Below are positions 25,441-34,407 of a stretch of DNA of 64,000 nt, in pieces (position 1 is the first letter of the stretch; every line of letters begins with the position of its first letter). The notes beneath the pieces are model-generated. The model was not told where the DNA came from, made no database searches, and was given only the letters and a program-made list of their open reading frames with translations. The stretch comes from Desnuesiella massiliensis. Its GTDB lineage: Bacteria; Bacillota; Clostridia; Clostridiales; Clostridiaceae. The stretch lies in NCBI RefSeq assembly GCF_001403615.1, contig NZ_LN879457.1, positions 1,240,001-1,304,000 of the forward strand, read 5' to 3'. The position numbers and the translations under genes were made by a program.

Positions 25441-25482
25441 AAAAGCCTGTTAGACATATAAGATCTAATGGGTTTTATTTTT
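25441..25482 (+). terminator. Intrinsic terminator of mglBAC
   Basis: AAAAGCC..TTAGA pairs with TCTAA..GGGTTTT around an internal loop, followed by ATTTTTT. Confidence 0.75.
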
Positions 25483-25557
25483 TAAAGTTATTTACATAAA
25501 AATTAAAAAGGATATTACAATTTTCTGTTAATTAATGATATTATATATATATTAAAT

Positions 25558-25610
25558 GAAAGTTCTTATGTTAGGTACCTATTATGAGGTCAGAATGTAT
25601 TTGAACTTTC
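25558..25610 (+). promoter_or_regulatory. Inverted repeat in the amidase leader
   Basis: GAAAGTTC (25558-25565) and GAACTTTC (25603-25610) are perfectly complementary 37 bases apart, in the AT-rich gap between mglC and the amidase. Function unknown; it could fold the 5' untranslated region. Confidence 0.3.
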
Positions 25611-25728
25611 CTACTATATATATAAGAAGTTTATTATTAAAATAAACCTTTAGGATTTATGACTTTTACAATGAAATTTTGCGTATTTTATAGTAAGTAT
25701 AGTTACTTTGGGATAAAGGGGTATAATT

Positions 25729-26493
25729 ATGGAAAGAGAAATTATGATAATGCGAAAAAAACGAAGGCAAAGAAAGAAACGAGCTAGAGCAATAGCAACT
25801 GCAATCTCCATGATATTAGGAATATTAATTTTAACTAGTATTTTTAGCATGTTTAAAAATGGAGAATCTAATAATAAGGGCATTTTTAATTTGTTTGGTG
25901 CTCCAGCCAAAACTTCTAGTGATAAACTGGTGGTATGTATAGATCCTGGTCATGGAGGCTATGATATTGGAGCTAAAAAATATATAGATAAGAAAGAGAA
26001 GGAAATCAATTTAGAAATAGCTTTAGAGCTTGGTAGAATATTAGAAAAGAATAATATAAAAGTTATATATACCAGAGATAGTGATAAAGTATCCTGGCCT
26101 GATAATGAGAAAGAGGATTTAAAGAAAAGATGCGAAATAACTAATAATGCTAAAGCGGATATTTTTATATCCATACATTGTAATTCTGATAACGATCCTA
26201 AAATAAAGGGAATAGAAACTTGGAGTCAAGATGGCAATTTAAAATCTAAAGAGTTAGCAAAAGCCATCCAACAAAATTTATCTTCTTATAATTATTCTGA
26301 AGATAGAGGTGTTAAAACTCAATCAGACAAAAATTTGTATGTATTAAGAAATACACAAGCAGCGGCGGTTTTAGTAGAAATAGGCTATATAAGTAATGCT
26401 TCAGACAATAATTTCATTAGTTCTAGCGAAGGTCAGAAAAAAATAGGACAAGCTATTGCTGATAGTATTTTAAAACTAGATATAAAGGAATAG
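25729..26493 (+). CDS. N-acetylmuramoyl-L-alanine amidase (Amidase_3), membrane-anchored
   Basis: A 254-residue zinc amidase that cuts the bond between N-acetylmuramic acid and L-alanine in peptidoglycan. A strongly basic N-terminus (RKKRRQRKKRAR) and one hydrophobic segment (about 22-42) act as an uncleaved anchor or signal. The Amidase_3 domain spans about 67-250, with zinc ligands in IDPGHGG (His75), the Glu of KEKEINLEIALELGR and SIHCNS, and the catalytic Glu in LVEIGYISNA. Length and layout are close to CwlD of spore formers, but the assignment to spore cortex processing is only a possibility. ATG 25729 has AAAGGGG upstream. Confidence 0.9.
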   Translation: MEREIMIMRKKRRQRKKRARAIATAISMILGILILTSIFSMFKNGESNNKGIFNLFGAPAKTSSDKLVVCIDPGHGGYDIGAKKYIDKKEKEINLEIALELGRILEKNNIKVIYTRDSDKVSWPDNEKEDLKKRCEITNNAKADIFISIHCNSDNDPKIKGIETWSQDGNLKSKELAKAIQQNLSSYNYSEDRGVKTQSDKNLYVLRNTQAAAVLVEIGYISNASDNNFISSSEGQKKIGQAIADSILKLDIKE

Positions 26494-26497
26494 ATAA

Positions 26498-26545
26498 TAA
26501 AAACCTAAGGACTAATTATATAAATAACTGATCCTTAGGTTTTAA
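26498..26545. terminator. Bidirectional intrinsic terminator
   Basis: AAAACCTAAGGA (26500-26511) and TCCTTAGGTTTT (26532-26543), a perfect 12-bp stem between the convergent amidase and cotJC genes. Confidence 0.85.
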
Positions 26546-26559
26546 TAAGTCATATGAAT

Positions 26560-27144
26560 TTATCTTTTCATATCGAAGATTTTTTTACTATCAATATATT
26601 CATAAACATTAACTAAGGCTTCTCCGAATCTTTGGTAATGTACAACTTCTCTTGCCCATAAGAATTTAAGAACTTCTTTTACATCTACGTCATCTGTTAA
26701 ATCTATTAAATGCTCATAGGTGGTGCGAGCTTTTTGTTCTGCAGCCATATCCTCATGAAGATCAGTGACCGGATCTCCAGTGGCTTGAATATAGGCAGAA
26801 GTCCAAGGCACTCCATTTGCATCTGTAGGAAATAATGCATTATCATGTTGGGCATAGTGGCCTCCTAAGCCAGCGTCTTTTAATTCGTCAGGGGTAGCGT
26901 CTTTAGTCATTTGATATATCATTGCACAAATTATTTCAACGTGAGCTAGTTCTTCAGTTCCTATGTCTGTAAGCAAGGCTTTGGCTTTGCCTGTGGGCAT
27001 AGTATATCTTTGCGTTAAATATCTTATAGCTGCGCTTAATTCTCCATCAGGTCCCCCGTATTGAGTCACTAGAAACTTAGCCATTCTTAAATCTTTATTT
27101 TTAATATTAACTGGATGCTCTAATTTTTTTTCATATATCCACAT
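26560..27144 (-). CDS. cotJC: Spore coat protein CotJC (manganese-catalase family)
   Basis: A 194-residue ferritin-like, Mn-catalase-family protein. Features: LVTQYGGPDGELSAAIRYLTQRY, GTEELAHVEIICAMIYQM (metal-binding Glu/His pair), DMAAEQKARTTYEHLI (ExxR-type helix) and FLWAREVVHYQRFGEAL (second Glu/His pair). All four metal-ligand helices are present, so catalase-like activity is plausible. CotJC is part of the spore coat, made in the mother cell. It is the last gene of cotJABC, 11 bases after cotJB. Confidence 0.95.
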   Translation of the reverse strand: MWIYEKKLEHPVNIKNKDLRMAKFLVTQYGGPDGELSAAIRYLTQRYTMPTGKAKALLTDIGTEELAHVEIICAMIYQMTKDATPDELKDAGLGGHYAQHDNALFPTDANGVPWTSAYIQATGDPVTDLHEDMAAEQKARTTYEHLIDLTDDVDVKEVLKFLWAREVVHYQRFGEALVNVYEYIDSKKIFDMKR

Positions 27145-27155
27145 AACTTAACCCC

Positions 27156-27431
27156 CTAATCCTCATTTTCCCATGGCCAAGGTTCATTAACCCATTCCCA
27201 AGGTGCTTTACTTTGAGCATTTCCGAAATTTGTTAATGGTCCAAATTCCATTTCATAGTCATTTTTTAAGCAAGCTAATTGGGAGGCCATAAAATTATAA
27301 TCAGCCAAGGCTTTTAAGTTATCAGGATTATTATCCAAAAATAAGTTTAATTCTACTGCAGCAAACTCCACCTCTTGAATTTTTTTTAATAATTTAAATT
27401 GATTATCCTTGTTATAGTGACGTTCAGACAT
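27156..27431 (-). CDS. cotJB: Spore coat protein CotJB
   Basis: A 91-residue protein with the family's C-terminal signature WEWVNEPWPWENE and a central FAAVELNLFLDNNPDNLKALADYN. The start MSERHYNKDNQF at 27431 is placed by AGGAGG (complement of 27439-27444). A longer in-frame extension would overlap cotJA and is not needed. The family has no known catalytic activity; it is required for assembly of the CotJ proteins into the coat. Confidence 0.93.
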   Translation of the reverse strand: MSERHYNKDNQFKLLKKIQEVEFAAVELNLFLDNNPDNLKALADYNFMASQLACLKNDYEMEFGPLTNFGNAQSKAPWEWVNEPWPWENED

Positions 27432-27441
27432 TTTTATCCTC

Positions 27442-27651
27442 CTACTCCATTGATTTAATTGGGAATGGCTCATAAAGATTTGGGAATAGCATCCCTTTTC
27501 TCAAGGCCTCATTGATAGGGAACATGCCAATATAAGGTTGTCTAGGCACATAAGCTCTTGCAAATTTAAGGCTACTTACCATTGGGTGTCCCTTAGTCTT
27601 TTCTTTATGCTTTCTCTCTGGAGTAAAGTAAGGATTAAAATTATCGTACAT
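27442..27651 (-). CDS. cotJA: Spore coat associated protein CotJA
   Basis: A 69-residue protein. The family pattern is clear: LKFARAYVPRQPYIGMFPIN followed by EALRKGMLFPNLYEPFP. Promoter-proximal gene of cotJABC on the minus strand, with GAAGGGTGG upstream of its ATG. It forms the inner spore coat with CotJB and CotJC. Confidence 0.93.
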   Translation of the reverse strand: MYDNFNPYFTPERKHKEKTKGHPMVSSLKFARAYVPRQPYIGMFPINEALRKGMLFPNLYEPFPIKSME

Positions 27652-27682
27652 AGCTTTCCACCCTTCGTTATAATTACAATAC

Positions 27683-27708
27683 TATTTTATGTAAGGAAAG
27701 CTTTTAGT
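27683..27708 (-). promoter_or_regulatory. Candidate sporulation sigma-K/E-type promoter of cotJABC
   Basis: On the minus strand AC (27707-27708), 15 bases, then CATAAAATA (27683-27691), which resembles the mother-cell pattern AC-N16-CATAnnnTA. The spacing is one base short. It lies about 30 bases upstream of the cotJA start. Confidence 0.3.
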
Positions 27709-27856
27709 GTGAATACTTTAATATGATATTTAATATATTTAATAGGATTGCTCTATATAATTTTTAAAGCTATTTACTAAAAAAATAGCTAATATAAAAA
27801 AATCTGCTTTTAATTGCTATTTAGCATAATTTTTATATTAGCTATTATTAGAAATA

Positions 27857-28036
27857 TTATAGAATTTTAGTTATTTCTTCTATTATAATAGAGTATTTTC
27901 CCTCTGGAGAATCCACTGTTACCTCTTGACCTGCTTTGCATTTATATAAAACCTTTCCTAAAGGAGATTCTATGCTTATTTTATTATTTAATGGATCAGC
28001 CTCGATAGTTGTTACATTGATACTGTGATTATAATA
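27857..28036 (-). pseudogene. Remnant of a GreA/GreB-type elongation factor (C-terminal domain only)
   Basis: About 59 sense codons on the minus strand, ending with a proper stop, match the C-terminal FKBP-like domain of GreA: TTIEADPLNNKISIESPLGK, then LYKCKAGQEVTVDSPEGKYS and IIIEEITKI. An in-frame stop lies just upstream (complement of 28037-28039). There is no start codon, no ribosome-binding site and no N-terminal coiled coil. This is a truncated gene relic; the functional greA would be elsewhere. Confidence 0.75.
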
Positions 28037-28788
28037 TTATGAAGTAATATTGTAAATAATCTAAAAATGTCATAAATCTATTGACGAACTATATTAAAAC
28101 TTAAAAAGGTATGAAAAACTTGAATATAAAGTTATAATATATGTATATTTATGTGAAGAAAACTTTTATAAAACTATATATTTATAGAACTTTAACAATT
28201 CATTCACGTATTATTAATAAAATTATAGTTATTTATAAAATGCAAGAATTAAATTGGAAAGAATAAGGGAATGATACCTATTAATAAATATGCATCAAAA
28301 AAAGAATGAAAACGTTTAATATTAATAGTAATTTGTTGCTAAATTAATAAATAAAAAATAATTATTTTATATAATATTTAAAATTATGCAAGTAAAGAAT
28401 GTAGAATTTTGCAGATTGATATTCAAAAAATGTTAAAATGCACATAATTTGCTGCAGGATTCAACGATTTTTTTGGAGGTTATAATACAAATACCTTTAA
28501 ATATGACATAAATTTTGAATATATTATATAAAATAATTTAAAAAAATTAATTAAACAGCAAAAAAAGTATTTTATTTTTATAAAAAGTATGATATGATAA
28601 AAAACATCAAAGTAAATAAAAAAAATCATATTTTTAAAAACCTGCATATTCACTATTCAGAAAAAAAGTAAAAATGCAAGTTTATTAAATTGTTATCCAT
28701 TAATAATTGTTATTGATTACTTATTCCTTTATTTTTAATATCTTAAGGAGTAGGTAATTTAAATAAAACTATAAAGGGGGAAACATTA
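28037..28788. other. Long AT-rich intergenic region upstream of the peptide transporter
   Basis: No reading frame with a ribosome-binding site is seen. Two possible regulator sites can be read by eye: a CcpA-like cre at 28306-28320 (ATGAAAACGTTTAAT, one mismatch to consensus) and a weak CodY-like box at 28652-28666 (ACTATTCAGAAAAAA, four mismatches). Many poly-A/T runs are present. The long leader may contain the promoter(s) of the transporter operon. Confidence 0.35.
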
Positions 28789-30327
28789 ATGAAAAAAAAT
28801 ACACTAAAGAAACTTATGGCTGTTTTAGCAGTGGCACTTAGTGTAAATTTAACTCTTGCTGGTTGTGGAAAAAAATCAGGAGATGGGACTACAGGTTCCA
28901 AAAAAGACACTATAGTAATTGCACAAGGATCTGACGCTAAATCATTAGATCCGCATGCAACTAATGACCAACCATCATCAAGAGTTAGCAAACAAATCTA
29001 CAGCAGACTAGTTGAAGCAGACGAGGACATGAAAATCATACCTGGTTTAGCTGAAAAGTGGACAAAAGTAGATAACGTAACTTGGGAATTTAATTTGAGA
29101 AAAGGTGTTAAATTCCACAATGGGGAAGAACTAAAGGCTAAAGACGTAGTATTTTCGCTAAAAAGAATGGAACAATCAAAGGTTGTTGCAGAAATTATTG
29201 AAGCAGTAAAATCCGTTGAAGCTAAAGATGATTACACAGTAATCATAAAAACAAAAGAGCCATTTGCTCCATTATTAGCTCACTTAGCTCACACAGCTGC
29301 TTCCATATTAAATGAAAAAGCTGTTACAGCAGGTGGACAAAACTACGGACAAAATCCAGTTGGAACAGGTGCATATAAATTTGTAAGCTGGGAAGCTGGA
29401 AATAAAATAAATTTAGAAGCTTTTGACGGATATTTCGGAGAAAAAGCAAAGGTTAAAAATGCAGTATTTAGAAATATCGTTGAAGGAACAAACAGAACTA
29501 TAGGTTTAGAAACTGGTGAAGTTGATATAGCATATGATATAGAGCCAGTAGACAAAGAAAAAGTTAAGACCCATAAGAACCTACAATTAATAGAAGGACC
29601 ATCTTTATCTTATGCATACATTGGAATGAATACTAAAAAAGCTCCTTTCAATGATCCTAAAGTAAGACAAGCTATCAACTTAGCTGTAGATAAAGAAGCT
29701 ATAATTAAAACTGTATTAAATGGAGCAGGACAAGTTGCTAATGCACCTATAGCTCCTCAAGTATTTGGATATAACAAAGATATTAAAGGCTATCCATATG
29801 ATAAAGAAAAAGCTAAAGCTCTATTAAAAGAAGCTGGAAAAGAAAATCTTAAAACTACTATCTGGACAAATGATAACCCAGTTAGAGTTCAAATAGCACA
29901 AATAGTACAAGCACAATTAAAAGAAGTTGGAGTAGATGCTAAGATTGAAACTCTTGAGTGGAGTGCATACTTAGATAGAACTGCTAAAGGCGAGCATGAT
30001 ATGTATATTTTAGGATGGACAACTGTAACAGGTGATGCAGACTATGCTTTAAATCCACTATACAGCACAAAATCTCATGGTTCAACTGGTAACAGAACAT
30101 TCTTCTCTGATGCAGAAGTTGATAAGTTATTAGAAGAAGCTAAAGTTCAATCAGATGAAAAGGTAAGACTTGATGCTTATAAGAAGATCATGGAAAAAAT
30201 CGTTGCTGCAGCTCCAGACATAATGTTATACTATACAACTCAAAATGCTGGATTACAAAAGAGTGTTGAAGGTTTCAAATTGCACCCAGCAGGACATCAT
30301 AATATTTCAAATGTAAGCTTTAAGTAA
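28789..30327 (+). CDS. Peptide/glutathione-type ABC transporter substrate-binding lipoprotein
   Basis: A 512-residue SBP_bac_5 family protein. Lipoprotein signal: MKKNTLKKLMAVLAVALS then LAGC, lipidated Cys at about 26. Family landmarks: ATNDQPSSRVSKQIYSRLVEADE, KFHNGEELKAKDVVFSLKRM, NPVGTGAYKFVSWE and VRQAINLAVDKEAI. The THE-'NDQPSSRV' and 'FAPLLAHLAHTAASILNEKAV' segments resemble proteins usually labelled glutathione- or dipeptide-binding in Firmicutes. The ligand is inferred. First gene of a five-gene operon, separated from the permeases by a stem-loop that should leave this component in excess. Confidence 0.92.
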   Translation: MKKNTLKKLMAVLAVALSVNLTLAGCGKKSGDGTTGSKKDTIVIAQGSDAKSLDPHATNDQPSSRVSKQIYSRLVEADEDMKIIPGLAEKWTKVDNVTWEFNLRKGVKFHNGEELKAKDVVFSLKRMEQSKVVAEIIEAVKSVEAKDDYTVIIKTKEPFAPLLAHLAHTAASILNEKAVTAGGQNYGQNPVGTGAYKFVSWEAGNKINLEAFDGYFGEKAKVKNAVFRNIVEGTNRTIGLETGEVDIAYDIEPVDKEKVKTHKNLQLIEGPSLSYAYIGMNTKKAPFNDPKVRQAINLAVDKEAIIKTVLNGAGQVANAPIAPQVFGYNKDIKGYPYDKEKAKALLKEAGKENLKTTIWTNDNPVRVQIAQIVQAQLKEVGVDAKIETLEWSAYLDRTAKGEHDMYILGWTTVTGDADYALNPLYSTKSHGSTGNRTFFSDAEVDKLLEEAKVQSDEKVRLDAYKKIMEKIVAAAPDIMLYYTTQNAGLQKSVEGFKLHPAGHHNISNVSFK

Positions 30328-30333
30328 AAAAAC

Positions 30334-30364
30334 AAAATAGGACCTTCTTAGAAGGTCCTATTTT
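30334..30364 (+). terminator. Intercistronic stem-loop / partial terminator
   Basis: AAAATAGGACCTTC (30334-30347), three-base loop TTA, GAAGGTCCTATTTT (30351-30364): a perfect 14-bp stem between the binding protein and the first permease. It probably allows limited read-through and stabilises the upstream mRNA. Confidence 0.75.
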
Positions 30365-30396
30365 AAAGCTAATGCAAATACCAAAGGGGGATTGTA

Positions 30397-31326
30397 ATGC
30401 ATAAGTATATTATAAAAAGAATTTTGCTTCTTATACCGGTATTATTAGGTGTAACATTCATAGTTTTCTCCATTATGTATCTAACTCCTGGGGATCCAGC
30501 TCAGCTGATACTAGGAGAAAAAGCTAGCCCAGAATCTGTTGCGGCTTTAAGAACTCAAATGGGATTAGACAAGCCATTCATTGTTCAATATTTTACGTTC
30601 ATAGGTAAAGCAGTTACCGGAGATTTTGGTAGATCCTATACTACTAATAGAGCGGTTTTTGCTGAAATTTTCCAAAGATTCCCGAATACTTTAACTTTAG
30701 CGGTAGTTGGTGTTGTACTATCTATTGCTATAGGTATACCAGTAGGTATCATTTCTGCTACTAAACAATATTCAATTACTGATAACGTTTCAATGGTTGT
30801 AGCTTTATTAGGAGTTTCTATGCCAAACTTCTGGTTTGGATTAATGTTAATTCTTATATTCTCAGTTAACTTAGGTTGGTTGCCTTCAGGTGGCTTTACA
30901 AGTTTAAAGAGCCTTATATTACCTGCTATAACATTAGGATATAGTTCGTCAGCAATTGTTACTCGTATGACGAGATCCTCCATGCTTGAAGTAATTAGAC
31001 AAGATTATATAAGAACTGCAAGGGCAAAAGGGGTTAAAGAGAAGACAGTAATACTAAGACATGGATTAAAGAATGCTTTAATTCCAGTAATAACTGTAGT
31101 TGGTTTACAATTTGGACATTTACTTGGTGGTGCTGTTTTAACAGAGACAGTTTTCTCATGGCCTGGAGTTGGAAGATTATTGGTTGATGCTATAAGAGCA
31201 AAAGACACTCCAATGGTATTGGCATCTGTAGTGTTCCTAGCAACTGCATTCAGTATATGTAACTTGCTAGTAGATATACTATATGCCTATGTAGACCCTA
31301 GAATTAAGTCTCAGTACAGTAAATAA
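30397..31326 (+). CDS. dppB: Dipeptide-type ABC transporter permease (DppB family)
   Basis: A 309-residue inner-membrane permease with six hydrophobic segments. MHKYIIKRILLLIPVLLGVTF and the LTPGDPAQLILGEKASPE periplasmic loop are DppB/OppB signatures. The ATPase-contacting EAA loop is VIRQDYIRTARAKGVKEKTV, and GHLLGGAVLTETVFSWPGVGRLL follows. AAAGGGGGA precedes the ATG. It pairs with the next permease, encoded 30 bases downstream. Confidence 0.93.
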   Translation: MHKYIIKRILLLIPVLLGVTFIVFSIMYLTPGDPAQLILGEKASPESVAALRTQMGLDKPFIVQYFTFIGKAVTGDFGRSYTTNRAVFAEIFQRFPNTLTLAVVGVVLSIAIGIPVGIISATKQYSITDNVSMVVALLGVSMPNFWFGLMLILIFSVNLGWLPSGGFTSLKSLILPAITLGYSSSAIVTRMTRSSMLEVIRQDYIRTARAKGVKEKTVILRHGLKNALIPVITVVGLQFGHLLGGAVLTETVFSWPGVGRLLVDAIRAKDTPMVLASVVFLATAFSICNLLVDILYAYVDPRIKSQYSK

Positions 31327-31356
31327 TTTTGCTAAATGTTACAGGAGGGAATATAG

Positions 31357-32217
31357 ATGGCTAATAAAAAGAGAAGTCAATGGGCCGAAGTTTGGAGAAG
31401 ACTTAGAAAAAATAAAACTGCTATGATCGGTCTAGGTATATTAATAGTTTTAATATTATTAGCATTTTGTGCTGATTTTATCGCAGATTGGAACGATGTA
31501 GTAATAAAACAAGATCTTCCAAACAGACTAAAAGGACCAGGAAATGGCCATATTTTAGGAACAGACGAGTTTGGTAGAGATATTTTCGCAAGATTAGTGC
31601 ATGGTTCTAGAGTATCCTTACTAGTTGGTGTAGTGGCAGTGAGTATAGCTGTACTAATAGGAGGTACTTTAGGTGCGATAGCTGGTTTCTATGGTGGTAA
31701 TTTAGATAATGTAATCATGAGAATTATGGATATATTTTTAGCTATACCAAGTATATTACTTGCTATCTCCATAGTATCGGCTTTAGGTCCAAGCTTATTT
31801 AACTTAATGCTATCCATAGGTATTTCATCGGTACCGAGTTACGCTAGAATAGTTAGAGCTTCAGTGCTTTCTATAAGAGATCAAGAATTCGTTGAGGCTG
31901 CAAGAGCTATTGGTGCTAATGATTTTAGAATAGTAGTAAAGCACATTATACCTAATGCTTTAGCTCCAGTTATAGTTCAAGGAACATTAGGGGTTGCAGG
32001 TGCGATCTTATCTACAGCTGGATTAAGCTTCATAGGACTAGGAATTCAACCGCCAGCACCAGAATGGGGTTCCATGCTCTCAGGTGGTAGACAGTTCTTA
32101 AGATATGCATGGCATGTAACAACTTTCCCAGGAATTGCTATAATGCTCACTATCTTATCCCTTAACCTATTAGGTGATGGATTAAGAGATGCGTTAGATC
32201 CAAGACTAAAGAATTAA
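31357..32217 (+). CDS. dppC: Dipeptide-type ABC transporter permease (DppC family)
   Basis: A 286-residue permease. OppC-type N-terminus WRRLRKNKTAMIGLGIL, then HILGTDEFGRDIFARLVHGSR, the EAA loop FVEAARAIGANDFRIVVKHIIPN, and LSFIGLGIQPPAPEWGSML. Five or six membrane segments. AGGAGGG before the ATG; 17 bases before dppD. It forms the translocation pore with DppB. Confidence 0.93.
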   Translation: MANKKRSQWAEVWRRLRKNKTAMIGLGILIVLILLAFCADFIADWNDVVIKQDLPNRLKGPGNGHILGTDEFGRDIFARLVHGSRVSLLVGVVAVSIAVLIGGTLGAIAGFYGGNLDNVIMRIMDIFLAIPSILLAISIVSALGPSLFNLMLSIGISSVPSYARIVRASVLSIRDQEFVEAARAIGANDFRIVVKHIIPNALAPVIVQGTLGVAGAILSTAGLSFIGLGIQPPAPEWGSMLSGGRQFLRYAWHVTTFPGIAIMLTILSLNLLGDGLRDALDPRLKN

Positions 32218-32233
32218 TTCGGAGGTTAAAGCA

Positions 32234-33244
32234 ATGGAAAACAAAGAGAAATTACTTAAAATTGAAAACTTGCACATTAACTTTATTACAGTAGATGGTA
32301 CTGTTAAAGCTGTTAATGGTGTTGATTTAGAATTAAACAAAGGAGAAACCTTGGGACTAGTTGGAGAAACAGGTGCAGGTAAAACTACTACTGCCCTTGG
32401 AATCATGAGACTTGTACCAAATCCTCCAGGAAAGATTCTTGATGGAGATATACAATTTGAAGGACAAAGCCTTCTAAAATTAAGCGAAGAGGAAATGAGA
32501 CGTATCAGAGGAAATAAAGTTTCTATGATATTCCAAGATCCTATGACCTCTTTAAATCCTGTAGAAACAGTAGGAGATCAAATCGCTGAAGTTATTTCTA
32601 TACATCAAGACGTAACTAATGAAGAAGCTAAAAAGAAAGCGGCTGAAATGCTTGAGCTTGTTGGAATTCCAGCTGCAAGATTAAATGAATATCCACACCA
32701 ATTCTCAGGTGGTATGAAGCAAAGGGTTGTTATAGCTATTGCTCTTGCATGTAATCCTCAGCTATTAATAGCTGACGAACCAACAACAGCACTAGACGTT
32801 ACAATTCAGGCACAAGTTCTTGAAATGATGAATAAGCTTAAAAGGGATTTAGGCACTTCCATGCTATTAATTACTCATGATCTTGGTGTTGTGGCACAGG
32901 TTTGTGATAAAGTAGCCATCATGTATGGTGGAGAAATAGTTGAAGCTGGAAGCTTAGAGGATATATTTGAAAATACAAAACATCCATATACCATGGGATT
33001 ATTCGGTTCTATACCAAACATGGAGGATGATGTGGACAGATTAAGCCCAATTAAGGGATTAATGCCAGACCCAACTAACTTGCCAAGTGGATGTAAATTC
33101 CATCCAAGATGTCCTTATGCAAAGCCAATATGCCAGGAAAAGATCCCAACAAAAACCGAAGTAAGTCCTGGACACAAAACTATATGCTTAATGTATGAAG
33201 AAGCAACAAAATCACTATTTGATGGACCTAAGGAGGAAAAATAA
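32234..33244 (+). CDS. dppD: Dipeptide-type ABC transporter ATPase (DppD family)
   Basis: A 336-residue ATPase. Walker A GETGAGKTT, Q-loop MIFQDPMTSLNP, signature FSGGMKQRVVIAIAL and Walker B LLIADEPTTALDVT. The C-terminal oligopeptide/dipeptide extension has the Cys-rich CKFHPRCPYAKPIC motif that binds an iron-sulfur cluster in characterised relatives. The stop and the next start overlap (ends 33244, dppF starts 33244), indicating coupled translation. Confidence 0.93.
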   Translation: MENKEKLLKIENLHINFITVDGTVKAVNGVDLELNKGETLGLVGETGAGKTTTALGIMRLVPNPPGKILDGDIQFEGQSLLKLSEEEMRRIRGNKVSMIFQDPMTSLNPVETVGDQIAEVISIHQDVTNEEAKKKAAEMLELVGIPAARLNEYPHQFSGGMKQRVVIAIALACNPQLLIADEPTTALDVTIQAQVLEMMNKLKRDLGTSMLLITHDLGVVAQVCDKVAIMYGGEIVEAGSLEDIFENTKHPYTMGLFGSIPNMEDDVDRLSPIKGLMPDPTNLPSGCKFHPRCPYAKPICQEKIPTKTEVSPGHKTICLMYEEATKSLFDGPKEEK

Positions 33245-34209
33245 TGAGTGAAAGCTTAATTCAAGTAAAAAATTTAAAAAAGTACTTTAAGACTCCAAAG
33301 GGACTTCTTCATGCTGTAGATGGTATTGACTTTGACATTAAAAAAGGTGAAACCTTAGGAGTGGTTGGTGAATCAGGTTGTGGTAAATCCACTACTGGTA
33401 GATTGCTTTTAAGATTAATAGAAGCTACGGATGGAGAGGTTCTTTTCGAAGGAAAGAATGTTCTAAAATATAATAATGAGCAAATGAGACAATTAAGAAA
33501 AGAGATGCAAATAATATTCCAAGACCCATTCTCATCTTTAAATCCAAGAATGTCTGTTTCAGAAATAATTGGAGAGCCACTTATAATTCATAAAGCTGTA
33601 AGCAGCAAAGAGGAATTAGCTAAAAAAGTTGCTCAGTTAATGGATACAGTAGGATTAACCGAGAGATTAGTCAATGCTTATCCTCACGAACTTGATGGAG
33701 GAAGAAGACAGAGAATAGGAATAGGTAGAGCTTTAGCTTTGAATCCTAAATTCATCGTTTGTGATGAGCCTGTTTCAGCTCTTGACGTGTCTATTCAAGC
33801 TCAGGTTTTAAATCTTATGCAAGATCTTCAAAAGGATCTTGGTTTAACTTATATGTTTATAACTCATGACCTTTCAGTTGTTAAACATATTTCAAATGAT
33901 ATTGCAGTTATGTATCTTGGTAAGCTTGTTGAGAAAGCTCCAGCTAAGGAATTATTTAAAAATCCAATGCACCCTTATACAAAAGCTTTATTATCAGCAA
34001 TACCAGTACCAAGCATAAAGAACAAGAAAGAAAGAATATTATTAAAAGGAGAAATCACTTCTCCAATTAATCCAGCGCCAGGTTGTAGATTTGCTAAGCG
34101 TTGTCAATATGCTAAGGAAAAATGCTTCACTGACGATCCAGCACTAGTTAAATTTGGTAATGATCATTTTGTATCATGCCACTTTACTAAAGAATTAAAT
34201 AACCTATAA
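33244..34209 (+). CDS. dppF: Dipeptide-type ABC transporter ATPase (DppF family)
   Basis: A 321-residue ATPase. Walker A GESGCGKST, Q-loop IIFQDPFSSLNPR and Walker B FIVCDEPVSALDVS. The signature is ELDGGRRQRIGIG instead of the usual LSGGQRQR, a variant I associate with clostridial members of this family. The C-terminal Cys-rich GCRFAKRCQYAKEKC extension is present. It is last in the transporter operon and forms the ATPase heterodimer with DppD. Confidence 0.92.
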   Translation: MSESLIQVKNLKKYFKTPKGLLHAVDGIDFDIKKGETLGVVGESGCGKSTTGRLLLRLIEATDGEVLFEGKNVLKYNNEQMRQLRKEMQIIFQDPFSSLNPRMSVSEIIGEPLIIHKAVSSKEELAKKVAQLMDTVGLTERLVNAYPHELDGGRRQRIGIGRALALNPKFIVCDEPVSALDVSIQAQVLNLMQDLQKDLGLTYMFITHDLSVVKHISNDIAVMYLGKLVEKAPAKELFKNPMHPYTKALLSAIPVPSIKNKKERILLKGEITSPINPAPGCRFAKRCQYAKEKCFTDDPALVKFGNDHFVSCHFTKELNNL

Positions 34210-34240
34210 GATATAGAAGAGGATGAGTTTCCTCTACTTT

Positions 34241-34276
34241 AAAACTGCTACTTTACATTATGTAGCAGTTTTTTTA
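34241..34276 (+). terminator. Intrinsic terminator of the peptide transporter operon
   Basis: AAAACTGCTAC (34241-34251) with GTAGCAGTTTT (34262-34272) and a long T-tract. A short AGAGGA/TCCTCT hairpin lies just before it. Confidence 0.88.
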
Positions 34277-34407
34277 TTATAGCAAAATTCTATTTGCCTT
34301 TTAAAATACTAGCACATATTTAAGTTTCATTTAAGATAGCTATAAGGGATAATTAAGGAAAGGTTGCTATTATTAATATGAGTAGTATTAAATAAAGGAG
34401 TAATGAT

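Noticed and set aside
28485..28510. GGAGG followed by a short frame at about 28.5 kb
   Set aside because: No start codon at a usable distance; the next ATG is followed almost at once by a stop.
28037..28788. AT-rich stretch as a replication origin
   Set aside because: No cluster of DnaA boxes and no origin-linked genes nearby; it is better explained as a long leader and promoter region.
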